Assembly: GCA_016744135.1 (NCBI GenBank)
Contig: JADGEX010000001.1
Location: forward strand, 2,553,029 to 2,617,028
Length of the DNA stretch: 64,000 bases
Source: Pseudodesulfovibrio sp.
Lineage (GTDB): Bacteria; Desulfobacterota; Desulfovibrionia; Desulfovibrionales; Desulfovibrionaceae
Direction: 5' to 3'
Position numbers and translations under genes: made by a program. Position 1 is the stretch's first letter, and each line of letters opens with the position of its first letter. The notes under the pieces were generated by a model. It saw nothing but the letters and a program-made list of their open reading frames with translations. It made no database searches and had not been told where the DNA came from. Below are positions 16,979-25,765 of this stretch, piece after piece.

Positions 16979-17986
16979 ATGCAGGACGCAACAGCAACTG
17001 GGATCGAGAGCAACGAATCCCAAAAAATATCGGCGAACAACGTTTTTAAAGTGTCGCCATACATGGTCATCCCTTCTAGGGTCGGCGGTTTCTCGCTGTA
17101 CCTGAAGCAGGATAAAAATTTTGTGCTGTATGCGGAAAAGGGCGTCCTGTTTACCGAGGAGCACACCAAGCGTCTCATTATGCTTGATGTAAAACATCTG
17201 TACGTCAAAGCCTCAGACTATGCCTTTTATACGAGTTACCTTCAGGATAATATCATGGAGGTGCTGGAAGATGAAGCCATCCCATTGTCCGAAAGAGCCA
17301 GGGCATGGAACGACGCCACCGTGGCCATTGCCAAATCAGCTTTTGATCGATCTTTGCCTGCCCCTGTAGACAAGCGGCAATTCAAACGCATTAAGTCTCT
17401 CATCTCCAACTCTCTCACATTTCTAACCCGCGACGATGCTTTGCGTGAACTGTCTCGATTCATCAGAGAAGGGGACAGCCTGTACCGCCACGGCATTGCC
17501 GTCATGGTCCTGACCATTGTTACCCTCGCCACGTTCATGAAAGATGAGCACGACATATTGGTGGCCGTCGGTCTGGGAGCCATGCTCCACGACATAGGCA
17601 AACTGGAACTGCCCCAGAATATCTTCGTCAACAGGTACGAGACCCTTAACCGTGAAGGGAAAGATCTCGTACGTTCGCATCCTGCGCTTGGTGTAGGCTA
17701 CTGTTCTTCGCTCCCGCTGCCGCAGGAAACCTTGCAATGCATTCTGTTTCACCACGAACGAGAAGACGGAACAGGATACCCCTCCGGCTCAACAGGAAAC
17801 TTCCTTCCAGATTACGTCAAGGTTCTGACCATGTGCAATCTGTATGACAATCTGGTCACCGGGAAATATGGCCGGAAAAAAACGCCTTTCGAAGCGTTGA
17901 CGCACATCCGATCTATGCGAAGTGCCTTTGACCAGAAAATGCTCAAACGATTGATTTCAGTGCTTGCCACGTCTGACTTGGCCTAA
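16979..17986 (+). CDS. HD-GYP domain protein (probable c-di-GMP phosphodiesterase)
   Basis: HD-GYP proteins hydrolyse cyclic di-GMP or sense it. The start is put at ATG 16979 (MQDATATGIESNESQK) after AAGGGAAAAAG; this gives 335 residues. The first ~120 residues form a poorly conserved N-terminal domain (VSPYMVIPSRVGGFSLYLK), which resembles the DUF3391-type leader found in many HD-GYP proteins. The catalytic half has LYRHGIAVMVL (metal His), MLHDIGKLELPQNI (HD), SHPALGVGYCSSLPL, FHHEREDGTGYPSG (HHE and GYP) near residue 260. All metal ligands appear present. Phosphodiesterase activity is the usual function; substrate is inferred. Confidence 0.9.
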   Translation: MQDATATGIESNESQKISANNVFKVSPYMVIPSRVGGFSLYLKQDKNFVLYAEKGVLFTEEHTKRLIMLDVKHLYVKASDYAFYTSYLQDNIMEVLEDEAIPLSERARAWNDATVAIAKSAFDRSLPAPVDKRQFKRIKSLISNSLTFLTRDDALRELSRFIREGDSLYRHGIAVMVLTIVTLATFMKDEHDILVAVGLGAMLHDIGKLELPQNIFVNRYETLNREGKDLVRSHPALGVGYCSSLPLPQETLQCILFHHEREDGTGYPSGSTGNFLPDYVKVLTMCNLYDNLVTGKYGRKKTPFEALTHIRSMRSAFDQKMLKRLISVLATSDLA

Positions 17987-18041
17987 AAGCATTGATCTGC
18001 ACGGTATTGCCTTTTTTACAGGCTGACGCTAGACAACGTCC

Positions 18042-18314
18042 ATGAAGAAGAGTTCACGCAATCGCCCCAGAAAAAGAATTTGTCCGCCTCCGCCACAAAC
18101 GTCGGCGCGTACTTATGTTCGTATTAACACCGCAGATATCGGCATGTTCCGTTTTCTGCTGGAAGGATACGACAACCTCGGGATTTTTACAGTAGTAAAT
18201 AAATTCAAGGGAATTCTGCTGTTACGATACAGCCCACACCTTAAGCGTGAAGTGAAGGTCTTCTTGAAAGCTGCTGCGACAGAAATGAAATTGGAGATTC
18301 TTCCCCATTTATAG
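18042..18314 (+). CDS. DUF4911-like small protein
   Basis: The 90-residue protein starts with a basic, proline-rich leader (KKSSRNRPRKRICPPPPQ) followed by an alpha/beta domain: TYVRINTADIGMFRFLLEGY, then DNLGIFTVVNKFKG and LLRYSPHLKREVKVFLKAA. The second part matches my recollection of DUF4911, a small domain found in Deltaproteobacteria and Geobacter relatives. No biochemical role is known. It follows the HD-GYP gene by 55 bp on the same strand and may share its transcript. A terminator element follows. Confidence 0.7.
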   Translation: MKKSSRNRPRKRICPPPPQTSARTYVRINTADIGMFRFLLEGYDNLGIFTVVNKFKGILLLRYSPHLKREVKVFLKAAATEMKLEILPHL

Positions 18315-18338
18315 AAGTACATTTCGAGCAGAGTACCT

Positions 18339-18405
18339 GAAGAAGCCGGGGGCAACCCTGGTGGAGAGAAAATATAATGATGGTCGCCTAGGGGCGGCCT
18401 TTTTT
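18339..18405 (+). terminator. Two-hairpin terminator element after the DUF4911 gene
   Basis: It opens with GAAGAAGCCGGGGGCAACCC and GGTGGAGAGAA, then GGTCGCC at 18382-18388 pairs with GGCGGCC at 18393-18399 before a T-tract. Sequence and order match the element at 12003-12075. It is placed directly ahead of repeat copy 2. Confidence 0.8.
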
Positions 18406-18414
18406 ATTGGGAGA

Positions 18415-18685
18415 AACGCCTTTGGCGATAGTTATTATTGGATGCTGAAGACTTAACTTTTTCATGTACTACGCGGTCGGCGGATCTTTTTGGCAGAGCT
18501 ACCCCAAAAGAACTCAAAAAATCGGCTTATGTATTTGGTTGCCTGGTGATCGGCGGCGAGAATCTGATCAACGCGTGCAGTTTTTGGAATCGTTTTTTTT
18601 TGCTGCACTCCAGTGAAAGTTCTAACGTGACGCTGCTGTTGTGCGCTGTCAGCTTCTAGGTTTTTCGATCAAGGACTGGTTGGGC
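18415..18685. repeat. Dispersed ~280-bp intergenic repeat, copy 2
   Basis: Blocks shared with copy 3 include GGCGGATCTTTTTGGC and TTGG(A/G)(T/C)GCTGAAG; blocks shared with copy 1 include GATCGGCGGCGAGAATCTGA, GCGCTGTCAGCTTCTAGG and TTTCGATCAAGGACTGG. Copy 2 thus bridges copies 1 and 3. No transposase or terminal inverted repeats are visible. Confidence 0.7.
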
Positions 18686-18703
18686 ATCTTTCAAAATAAC
18701 GAA

Positions 18704-18742
18704 ACAAAGCCCCGCTTGAAGTAAATTCAAGCGGGGCTTTGT
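18704..18742. terminator. Strong bidirectional terminator
   Basis: ACAAAGCCCCGCTTGAA and its exact complement form a 17-bp stem with a 5-nt loop, flanked by A-rich and T-rich ends on both strands. It would end the minus-strand AhpD-like transcript and any readthrough from the left. Confidence 0.9.
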
Positions 18743-18774
18743 TTTAATCTTGCTTCGCAAGAGGCAGGCAATCT

Positions 18775-19104
18775 CTAGTCAAAGAGTTTTTCCGCCTCTT
18801 CATATACATACCGCATGTACATCATCTTGGGAGAACCACCCATGGCAACGGCCAAGAGGCCTGCATCGATGATCTCATCCTTGGTTGCGCCGTGCGTGGC
18901 CGCATTCTGAACGTGCAGTGAAATACACATGTCGCACTGGGACAGGATGGAGCAGGCAATCAGAATCAGGGACTGATATTTGTCCTCGATGGCACTGCCC
19001 TTTTTGATGGTGGCGGTGAACCCCTGGTAGGCCTTGAAGACATCCCGGCGGTTTTTGTTCATCTGTCGGAAGAGATCGGTAGCTTTTTCAGCAGGTTCTT
19101 TCAT
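18775..19104 (-). CDS. AhpD-like / carboxymuconolactone decarboxylase-family protein
   Basis: ATG at 19104 has AAGGAG six bases upstream; residues before it are not coding. The 109-residue all-helical protein carries the CxxC redox pair in LSQCDMCISLHVQNA, followed by ATHGATKDEIIDAGLLAVAMGG, the AhpD/CMD family core (CxxCxxxH). Members reduce peroxides or alkylhydroperoxide partners through the cysteine pair. It stands alone between a terminator and a hairpin at 19126-19163 (AGCGCC...GGGCGCT), which may be a leader structure or the end of the upstream transcript. Confidence 0.87.
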   Translation of the reverse strand: MKEPAEKATDLFRQMNKNRRDVFKAYQGFTATIKKGSAIEDKYQSLILIACSILSQCDMCISLHVQNAATHGATKDEIIDAGLLAVAMGGSPKMMYMRYVYEEAEKLFD

Positions 19105-19125
19105 TCCATACTCCTTTAATAATAC

Positions 19126-19163
19126 AGCGCCGGTCCAAGAGAACATCTCTTGGGCCGGGCGCT
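19126..19163. other. Hairpin between the AhpD-like gene and the upstream membrane protein gene
   Basis: AGCGCCGG-TCCAAGAGA pairs with TCTCTTGGGCCGGGCGCT with one bulge, an 18-bp stem. It lies 22 bp ahead of the AhpD-like start. There is no T-tract, so it might be an mRNA leader structure as well as a terminator. The rest of the gap to 19349 is an AT-rich stretch with many A- and T-runs and no clear gene. Confidence 0.5.
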
Positions 19164-19349
19164 ATGAGAGGGAGAGAGTCCCGATTGGGTTAGACGTTGG
19201 GTACATCCAAAAAAAACGCCTGTAAAGCGGAAAAATGACGTTTTTTTTGCTGTTTTGGCGAACTTTTTTGCGTATTTTATCAAAAAAGCAACCGATACCA
19301 CATTGTTGGACAAAAAAAGTAGTTTCCGGTTTCGTTTTTTGAAAGAAAG

Positions 19350-19778
19350 TCATGTAGGTGGGCCTTCGTTTTGCTTGAGATCATGCCATTTATGTGTACC
19401 TCGAATGGCGTTGATAAACGCAAGAATAAAGAAGATGGCGAAAAAACCACTGATGAGCGTCTGAATTGGTACATCGGTAATTTTCGAGATGAATATATAA
19501 AGGTACAGAACAAGCCCGACAATGGCGGCTATGTTGTATTTTTTATGAATGCCTATCCCGATCAGACCGAACAAGGCGACATCCACAAGAGGCAACAGAT
19601 CTACCGGCTGCCCTGGATAATCAATCATGAACATGACGGTATTAAGTACCGTGAAGCCACATATGATGCCGCAGGCCCAGACGCCTTGTGCCGCTGCATA
19701 CTTGGCAATTTCGAGATCTGTGATTTTTGGCCAGAACTTGTTGAAGTCCTTGCGTGGTTGTTTGTTTTCTTCAGACAT
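19350..19778 (-). CDS. Small integral membrane protein, unknown function
   Basis: The 142-residue protein has four hydrophobic helices, roughly at 28-50 (AAAQGVWACGIICGFTVLNT), 62-76 (LLPLVDVALFGLIGIGI), 83-100 and 108-125, with a charged N-terminus and a charged C-terminal tail. I do not recognise the family. It starts 17 bp after the stop of the large exporter gene and is very probably co-transcribed with it, so it may assist that transporter. Confidence 0.65.
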   Translation of the reverse strand: MSEENKQPRKDFNKFWPKITDLEIAKYAAAQGVWACGIICGFTVLNTVMFMIDYPGQPVDLLPLVDVALFGLIGIGIHKKYNIAAIVGLVLYLYIFISKITDVPIQTLISGFFAIFFILAFINAIRGTHKWHDLKQNEGPPT

Positions 19779-19795
19779 CCTTAATCACCGTCAGT

Positions 19796-22339
19796 TTAAT
19801 CCTCTTTGCCGTGAATGAGCGTGTAGAGCGCTCCCTTTTGTTCCAGTAATTCTTCATATCCGCCCTGTTCGACGATGCGGCCTGCTTTGAGAACCACGAC
19901 CTTGTCGTAGTAGGGGAGCATGTCCAGACGGTGAATAACGGCTAGAACTGTGGATTTGCCTTTCCAGTTGTTGGTCAGGATGTTCTGCACTCGTCCTTGT
20001 GACTTGTTGTCCAGAGCGGCGGTGGCTTCATCCAGAATGAGGACAGGCGGTACCTTGAGGAATGTTCGTGCAAGAGCGACTTTTTGTCGTTGCCCACCGG
20101 ACAGTCGGTCACCCATGGAACCGACTTCGAAATTCAGGCCCATTTCGGCCACTGGCTCCAACGCTCCCTGCATGATGAGCGCTTGCATGATGCGGTGGTT
20201 AATTTCGTCCTCAGCACCTGTGGCATCGGCGCGGACGCGACCAAACAGGATGTTGTCCTGAATGTTCAGAGAATCGATGTATTCTTCATGGCTAAAGAAA
20301 CGGAAAGAGTCAGGGTGATCTCGTGTCACCTTGTCCATGAAGTCCTGACGAGATCGGACCACACGGTTGACAAAACCCTTGTCCAGTTCAATCTGGCCGT
20401 GAATACCCGGAATGAAGGCCAAGGCCAGCTTGAAGATGAGGCCTTTTTCCTTTTCCGAAAGAGGTTCGCCGGAATCGAGTCGGTTTGCGACCTTCTGATA
20501 TTCGCCGTACTCAGCCTCGGGGATAGGGTTGTTCGTGAAGGCGTCGTGTTCGGGTGTCGGTCCCAGTTCGTCAGTAATCATCCGTGCTAGAGTTTCGCCC
20601 AGAACGGTCAGGTGCGCGACGAGTCCGTGTCCTTCAAGGAATTCGATGAACTGATGGTGTTCATGCAGATGCTCTTGATCGAATTTTTCGTTAATGGCTG
20701 CGCCGAAGGCTATGTTTTCGGCTACGGTCATGTAGCGGCTGTAGCTATCCACATCAAAGAATTCGATGTATTCGGCCACGTCTGCGTACATACCGGCTTC
20801 GCCTTCCTGGAACTCTTTGCGTGAGGCGAGAATTGCTTCCTTGAGACTTTTGTCTGGGTTCTTGGTGTCCAGCTTGGCTCGCAGGGCAAAGGCAAGGACG
20901 TCAGTGAAAAATCCGACTTGTTGCGATATCTTGATCAGGTCGTCGAGTGTCGGCTCATCACCTGAAGGTGTGCAGCTTCCTCCTTGCATGGCCAGGGATT
21001 GACAGGAGTAGAGCAGGTTTTCTTTGACTGTGCCGTCAAAGATGAAGGGATGCTGGGCTACCATGCCAAGGTTGTATGAAATATCTTGTTTGGTCAGTTC
21101 CGAGACTTCGCGACCACCCACAAGTATGCTGCCGCCCGTGTATTTATAGAGCTGGGCCACGCACAGAGCCAGGGTGGATTTACCCGAACCGGAAAAGCCT
21201 ACCAAGGCGACGTGTTCGCCACCTTTGACTTTCATTGACACGCTGTCGAGCAGACGGATGTTGCCGCCTATGACGAAGGAAAGGTCGCGGACTTCGATGT
21301 CGTTGTCCAGAGCATAGGGTTCGCGTCCTTCAGTGAATTGTTTGAATTCCGGGGCGTGATCAAAGGCGCGCATGATCTGGCCGTAACGAACGGAACTGTC
21401 TTGATATACCTGCCAGAATTCCATCAGCTCTTTCCATGGGTCATAGAGCTTTTCATAGGCAGACAGGAAGGCCACGATAGCACCCACATCAAAATGGCCC
21501 TGAATGGCATAGTAACCACCGATGAGAAAGAGGACGAACGGTCCGAGGCTCATGAAAAAATTGTTCACGAACTTGATACCGAATTTGATGCTGTTCTGTG
21601 TCACTGTGGCTTTGTAAAGCTTTTCAATGACGGCGGAGAAGCGGGCTTTTTCCAACGGGATGGACGCATTGGAATGGACTTCATGGACGCCTGAAACGGC
21701 TTCGCCGACCAGTCCAGAGAGTTTTTGGGTGTGCTCTATGCGTTGACGATTGGCTCGTCTGAAGTATTTTTGGATGCGAGGCAGGATGAACAGTTCTATT
21801 GGATAAATGGAAATGGAAATGAGGCCGATAGTTGGATTCAGATGAATCATATAGCCGGCCATTGCAAAGAATGTCAGTACGTTGACAGCTGGGACGGCTA
21901 CAGCCTGGCCGATGAACGTGGCCACTGGGATGAATTCTGTGATAAGATAGGAAATGACATTGCCTGGAGAGGTGCGGCGATAGAATTGGACGGGTAGGGA
22001 AAGTAGGTGTTCATAAAGCCGTTCCCGGACGACTTTGAGGGTCTTTTCTCCGATATATACCTGCATCAGGTTGATACAGTATTTGAGTATACCCGCCAGG
22101 GTCACGGCGCCTATGTACAAGGCGCAATATCGCCACAAGGCCGGAAGGTCTTTGAGGCCGATAGCTTCGTTGATGATTCTCTTCTGCATTTCAAGCGGCA
22201 GGACACGCATGGCAACTGTGACCACGATGATGCCCACTACGGCAAGCTGGAGAGGGATATTTTTATAAAGAACCCACGAATAGAGTGCGGTTTTCGTGAT
22301 GCGTTTATTATCGTTGGGATGCGGCATGTGACGGTCCAT
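19796..22339 (-). CDS. ABC exporter (fused permease-ATPase) with a large ATPase insertion
   Basis: A type IV exporter of ~847 residues from ATG 22339 (MDRHMPHPND); an upstream TTG and ATG 22327 are other possible starts. Six TM helices span ~15-310. In the ATPase, Walker A is GFSGSGKST (~381-389), Q-loop Gln ~429 (GMVAQHPF), and signature LSGGQRQK only at ~746; Walker B is VLILDEATAALD. About 250 extra residues therefore lie between Q-loop and signature, where 50-60 are normal. The insert repeats a post-Q-loop-like phrase: TVKENLLYS, TVAENIAFG, NIQDNILFG. All catalytic motifs are intact. Substrate is unknown. It is divergent from the phosphatase gene. Confidence 0.88.
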   Translation of the reverse strand: MDRHMPHPNDNKRITKTALYSWVLYKNIPLQLAVVGIIVVTVAMRVLPLEMQKRIINEAIGLKDLPALWRYCALYIGAVTLAGILKYCINLMQVYIGEKTLKVVRERLYEHLLSLPVQFYRRTSPGNVISYLITEFIPVATFIGQAVAVPAVNVLTFFAMAGYMIHLNPTIGLISISIYPIELFILPRIQKYFRRANRQRIEHTQKLSGLVGEAVSGVHEVHSNASIPLEKARFSAVIEKLYKATVTQNSIKFGIKFVNNFFMSLGPFVLFLIGGYYAIQGHFDVGAIVAFLSAYEKLYDPWKELMEFWQVYQDSSVRYGQIMRAFDHAPEFKQFTEGREPYALDNDIEVRDLSFVIGGNIRLLDSVSMKVKGGEHVALVGFSGSGKSTLALCVAQLYKYTGGSILVGGREVSELTKQDISYNLGMVAQHPFIFDGTVKENLLYSCQSLAMQGGSCTPSGDEPTLDDLIKISQQVGFFTDVLAFALRAKLDTKNPDKSLKEAILASRKEFQEGEAGMYADVAEYIEFFDVDSYSRYMTVAENIAFGAAINEKFDQEHLHEHHQFIEFLEGHGLVAHLTVLGETLARMITDELGPTPEHDAFTNNPIPEAEYGEYQKVANRLDSGEPLSEKEKGLIFKLALAFIPGIHGQIELDKGFVNRVVRSRQDFMDKVTRDHPDSFRFFSHEEYIDSLNIQDNILFGRVRADATGAEDEINHRIMQALIMQGALEPVAEMGLNFEVGSMGDRLSGGQRQKVALARTFLKVPPVLILDEATAALDNKSQGRVQNILTNNWKGKSTVLAVIHRLDMLPYYDKVVVLKAGRIVEQGGYEELLEQKGALYTLIHGKED

Positions 22340-22496
22340 TGTGCTGATTGTGAAGATTTTGTTTTGTATAAACGGAATAGGATGTTTTTCCAAGTATTAT
22401 ATAAGGGAAAAGCGGTTTCGCTGTGGACAATTGCCCCTGTTGTATGGTCAAACTGCGAGGGATGTACAAGAGGACGGCCTCATTGAGGAATAGGGT

Positions 22497-25085
22497 ATGA
22501 AATTTTCCATCCGTATTAAAATATTTGTTGTGCTTCTGGCGTTTAGTCTAGGGCCGCTTTTCCTTTCGCGTGGGCTTATGGGCAAGGCCTCTTCCGAGGC
22601 AGTCCGTGATATGGCCGAAGAGTTGCGCAAGGAACTGCTTTTTATCGTTGCATCGGAGCTTGAATATAATGCCTCGTCGCTGTTGACTCTTCTGGAGCGT
22701 GGCGGGGAGACCATGAAGCTGGCAGTGCGTGCTCTCGCTGTTGATACGAGTCGGATTTTTGAAAACAAGAAAACTGACGTTGAATCCCGGATTTATTATT
22801 CCATTGATTTTGCCGATCCCGACGAAGCTCCACCGGATGCCGTGCCTCATAAAGGATATGTGCGAAAGACAATGTCTGGGCGGGAGCGTCTCATTAAAGT
22901 AAGTTTTGAATATCCATCAGTTCATTTGTCCCATCGAGTGCGTGAAAAAGACGTAAAAAAGGATCTGCAACTGTTGCAGCAGTTGTCGCAGACATTGCGC
23001 AGTCTCATTCAGGACATGACGGATGCACCGTTTTGGATCAATGTCGGTCTTGAATCTGGTGCATTTCTGACCTATCCGGGGCATGGTGGATTCCCTTCTA
23101 TGTACGACCACAGGGATCAGGATTGGTATCAAGAGTCCAAGGAATCGAAAACATGGAAGTTTTATCTGACTGTTGATCCTGTCACACGGGCGACTGTGTC
23201 TACGATAGCCTTTCCCATTCGATCAAATGACGGAACATTTCTCGGCTGCGCTTCTTTGGATCTGCCTGCTTTTGCCTTAATGGGTGAGGAGGAATTGAAG
23301 GAGCGGTGGGATGGAGAAATCCTTTCTTTCATGGTCAGCCGGGATTCTTCCGGTGATACTCAGAACAAAGGACTACTTATTCTTGCACAGAAGGATCCCC
23401 ATGCTGACGGCCATCGTCATTGGATGTCCGGCGTGAAACAGGAGTGGCTCACCTTTGATGATCCAATTGGTACGGAAATCCTATTGCATGCGATGGACAT
23501 GCAGAAGTCTGGGGCGGTGCCGCTCTCCTATAAGGGTGAAAATTCGCTGTGCGCTTTTGCTTCCAACGATTTTTATTCTTTTATTATTATCGCGCCTGAA
23601 AGAGTTATTTCCAAATTACCAAATGCTGTGGCCGGTTCATTGGATATTTTATTTGATGAAATGCGGGATATTTCCTTTATTATTTCCGGCATAATGTTGA
23701 TTTTTACAGGGGTTATAGCATGGTTCGGTTCGCGGGCGATAACCCGGCCACTTCTTGCCATGAATGATGTGGCGCGGCGATTGGCTGGCGGTGATTTCTC
23801 GGCGCGTATGACGCAGAAAACCGGGGATGAGCGCGATGATCTTATTGAATCATTTAATGAAATGGGACCACAACTCAAGGAATTGATGCGTCTCAACAAG
23901 GATATGGAACTCGCACAGGAAGTGCAGCGTCTGCTGTTGCCACACTCCGAGCCGTGTCTGGATGGATTCGATATTTCCGGTGGTATTTCGTATTGCGATC
24001 AGACTGGTGGCGATTATTATGATTTTTTGAATGTTAAATGTCAGGACGGCGATGCCTTGGGCGTTGTCGTTGGTGACGTGTCAGGTCATGGCCTTCCGTC
24101 CGCCATGGTCATGGCCGCTGCCAGAGGGCAGTTTCACACTCTGTCTAAAATCACCATGGGACCGCACGAACGGATGCAGTCCATCAACGAGGTGTTGAGC
24201 CGTGACCTGGATGGAACAGGTCGATTCCTGACGATGTTCTATTTACGACTCAAGAAAAATAATGCCTCGGTCAAATGGGTGCGGGCAGGCCATGATCCGG
24301 CCATTCGATACAATCCGGACACTGATAGTTTCGGCGAGTTGCTCGGCGAAGGGCTTCCTCTTGGGGTTTTGGAAGAGTATGAGTATGAATCCAATGAAGC
24401 CCTGTTGGAAAACGGGGAGATTCTGGTGTTGTCCACAGACGGCGTCTGGGAGGCTCGGAATGATGAAGGTATAATGTTTGGCAAGAAGAGAATGCTTGCT
24501 ATCATCAGAGAGAGTGCGCATAAAAACGCAGAGGGAATCCGTCTGGCATTGATGGATGCAGTGGATCACTATCAGGTTAATGGTCAGGAAGACGATATTG
24601 CAGTCGTCGTTATCAAGAAAACCAGCGGAAAGTGCATGCCTGGAGATACCGTTTCATTTCGTATGACCAACAAGGAAAATTGCTTTCGGTGTTTTCAGCC
24701 GAAAGTAGAGGCCTTTGGTGAGTCCAACGGCCTGCCGGGAAAGATAATTTTTCATCTGACGTTGGTGCTGGATGAATTGGTTACGAATATTATTGATTAT
24801 GGGTACGCCGATTTCGACGAACACCCTATTGACGTTTCCCTGTCCATGGATGGAGACATCTTGATTATCAGGGTAGAAGATGATTCCGAGCCTTTCAATA
24901 TTTTGGAAGCCCCGGAACCTGAGTTGGATGTGCCACTGGAAGAGCGTGATCGTCCTATTGGCGGTATGGGTATTCATCTGATCAAGAACATGGTGCATTG
25001 TATTGAATACGTGCGCGAAGACGGCAAGAACGTCCTCACATTGAGCAAAGACACAAGCAAGTCCTGCACCCCCGCAAAGGGGTAG
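22497..25085 (+). CDS. Membrane SpoIIE-type (PP2C) phosphatase with HAMP and anti-sigma-like kinase domain
   Basis: The 862-residue protein runs: TM (~7-25), Cache-like periplasmic sensor (~40-375, with WYQESKE-type segment), TM (~390-415), HAMP (~418-470), PP2C/SpoIIE phosphatase (~480-700; GGDYYDF and GDVSGHGLPSAMVMA hold the metal aspartates), and a C-terminal RsbW-like GHKL ATPase (~730-850; N-box LDELVTNIIDYG, then GGMGIHLIKNM). So a phosphatase and the kinase it opposes are in one chain. The STAS gene 17 bp downstream is the expected substrate. Together they form a partner-switching module that senses something outside the cell. Confidence 0.92.
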   Translation: MKFSIRIKIFVVLLAFSLGPLFLSRGLMGKASSEAVRDMAEELRKELLFIVASELEYNASSLLTLLERGGETMKLAVRALAVDTSRIFENKKTDVESRIYYSIDFADPDEAPPDAVPHKGYVRKTMSGRERLIKVSFEYPSVHLSHRVREKDVKKDLQLLQQLSQTLRSLIQDMTDAPFWINVGLESGAFLTYPGHGGFPSMYDHRDQDWYQESKESKTWKFYLTVDPVTRATVSTIAFPIRSNDGTFLGCASLDLPAFALMGEEELKERWDGEILSFMVSRDSSGDTQNKGLLILAQKDPHADGHRHWMSGVKQEWLTFDDPIGTEILLHAMDMQKSGAVPLSYKGENSLCAFASNDFYSFIIIAPERVISKLPNAVAGSLDILFDEMRDISFIISGIMLIFTGVIAWFGSRAITRPLLAMNDVARRLAGGDFSARMTQKTGDERDDLIESFNEMGPQLKELMRLNKDMELAQEVQRLLLPHSEPCLDGFDISGGISYCDQTGGDYYDFLNVKCQDGDALGVVVGDVSGHGLPSAMVMAAARGQFHTLSKITMGPHERMQSINEVLSRDLDGTGRFLTMFYLRLKKNNASVKWVRAGHDPAIRYNPDTDSFGELLGEGLPLGVLEEYEYESNEALLENGEILVLSTDGVWEARNDEGIMFGKKRMLAIIRESAHKNAEGIRLALMDAVDHYQVNGQEDDIAVVVIKKTSGKCMPGDTVSFRMTNKENCFRCFQPKVEAFGESNGLPGKIIFHLTLVLDELVTNIIDYGYADFDEHPIDVSLSMDGDILIIRVEDDSEPFNILEAPEPELDVPLEERDRPIGGMGIHLIKNMVHCIEYVREDGKNVLTLSKDTSKSCTPAKG

Positions 25086-25102
25086 GCATACGGAGGCATA
25101 CA

Positions 25103-25435
25103 ATGGCAATGAACCAGGAAAATGAGAATGGCGTCACCATTCTTGCGGTAGACGGTAATCTTGATGCCGAGGGCACTCAGGCTATGGAAGAGAAAGTCCT
25201 CGCCTTGCTTGAGAGCGGCGAAACCAAATTGCTTTTTGATTTTTCGGGATTGGACTACATCAATAGTTCGGGCCTGCGCGTGCTCGTGCTTGCTTATCAG
25301 CGACTTAAAAAAGCATCGGGCACTGTCGCCATCTGTGGCGTTAAGGATTACATTCAGGAAGTCTTCGAAGTCTCCGGCTACGACAAGATTTTTCCGCTGT
25401 ATACCGCACGGGCTGATGCTTTGGCGGGAATGTAG
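25103..25435 (+). CDS. STAS-domain anti-sigma factor antagonist (SpoIIAA/RsbV-like)
   Basis: The 110-residue single-domain protein has the STAS core ILAVDGNLDAEGTQAMEEKV and the phosphorylation segment LDYINSSGLRVLVLAYQ, with Ser at the position phosphorylated in SpoIIAA. The kinase and phosphatase acting on it are most likely the two domains of the protein encoded just upstream. The unphosphorylated form normally binds and titrates an anti-sigma or other switch protein. No sigma factor gene lies nearby, so the output is unknown. A ribosome site GGAGG precedes ATG 25103. Confidence 0.93.
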   Translation: MAMNQENENGVTILAVDGNLDAEGTQAMEEKVLALLESGETKLLFDFSGLDYINSSGLRVLVLAYQRLKKASGTVAICGVKDYIQEVFEVSGYDKIFPLYTARADALAGM

Positions 25436-25606
25436 TCTCGCGGGCCATCTGCGTCGCTTTCGGGTGTAATTTAATCGTTCAATGGAGCGAGGTTCGCCTG
25501 CGGTTAAATCACATACGCCACCGACACATCTGACTCATTCTTGAAAGCCTGACTCTGTGCGTTGGGCTGGGCATCTCATTGTTGCCTTATGTGAATGTGA
25601 AAATAT

Positions 25607-25660
25607 AAGAAGGTCTCATTTTTTTCGTAAATACGGAAAAAGTGGGACCTTCTTTTGTCC
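25607..25660 (+). terminator. Terminator after the partner-switch operon
   Basis: AAGAAGGTCTCATTTTTTTCG and CGGAAAAAGTGGGACCTTCTT form a ~20-bp stem with one mismatch and then TTTTGT. It ends the phosphatase-STAS transcript. Bases 25436-25606 show no gene. Confidence 0.8.
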
Positions 25661-25698
25661 TTTAATCGTGCCAACTCACAAAAATTTGCCGAAGGCGC

Positions 25699-25765
25699 AC
25701 TAAAAAGTTTTGGAAATCCTTAAGAACCTTTTTCAAAAGGTTCTTGAGCCGCCGGAGGCCTTCTC
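25699..25765. repeat. 3'-end hairpin repeat, copy within the EamA gene end
   Basis: AAAAAGTTTTGGA, a hairpin AAGAACCTTTT/AAAAGGTTCTT, then GCCGCCGGAGGC at 25748-25759 and CTTCTCC. It matches 48061-48130 almost base for base. It overlaps the last ~15 codons and the stop of the EamA permease gene, so the element supplies that protein's C-terminus. Confidence 0.75.

Noticed and set aside
18438..18659. 73-codon open frame over repeat copy 2 as a gene
   Set aside because: Same reasoning as for copy 1; no ribosome site and no conserved coding pattern.
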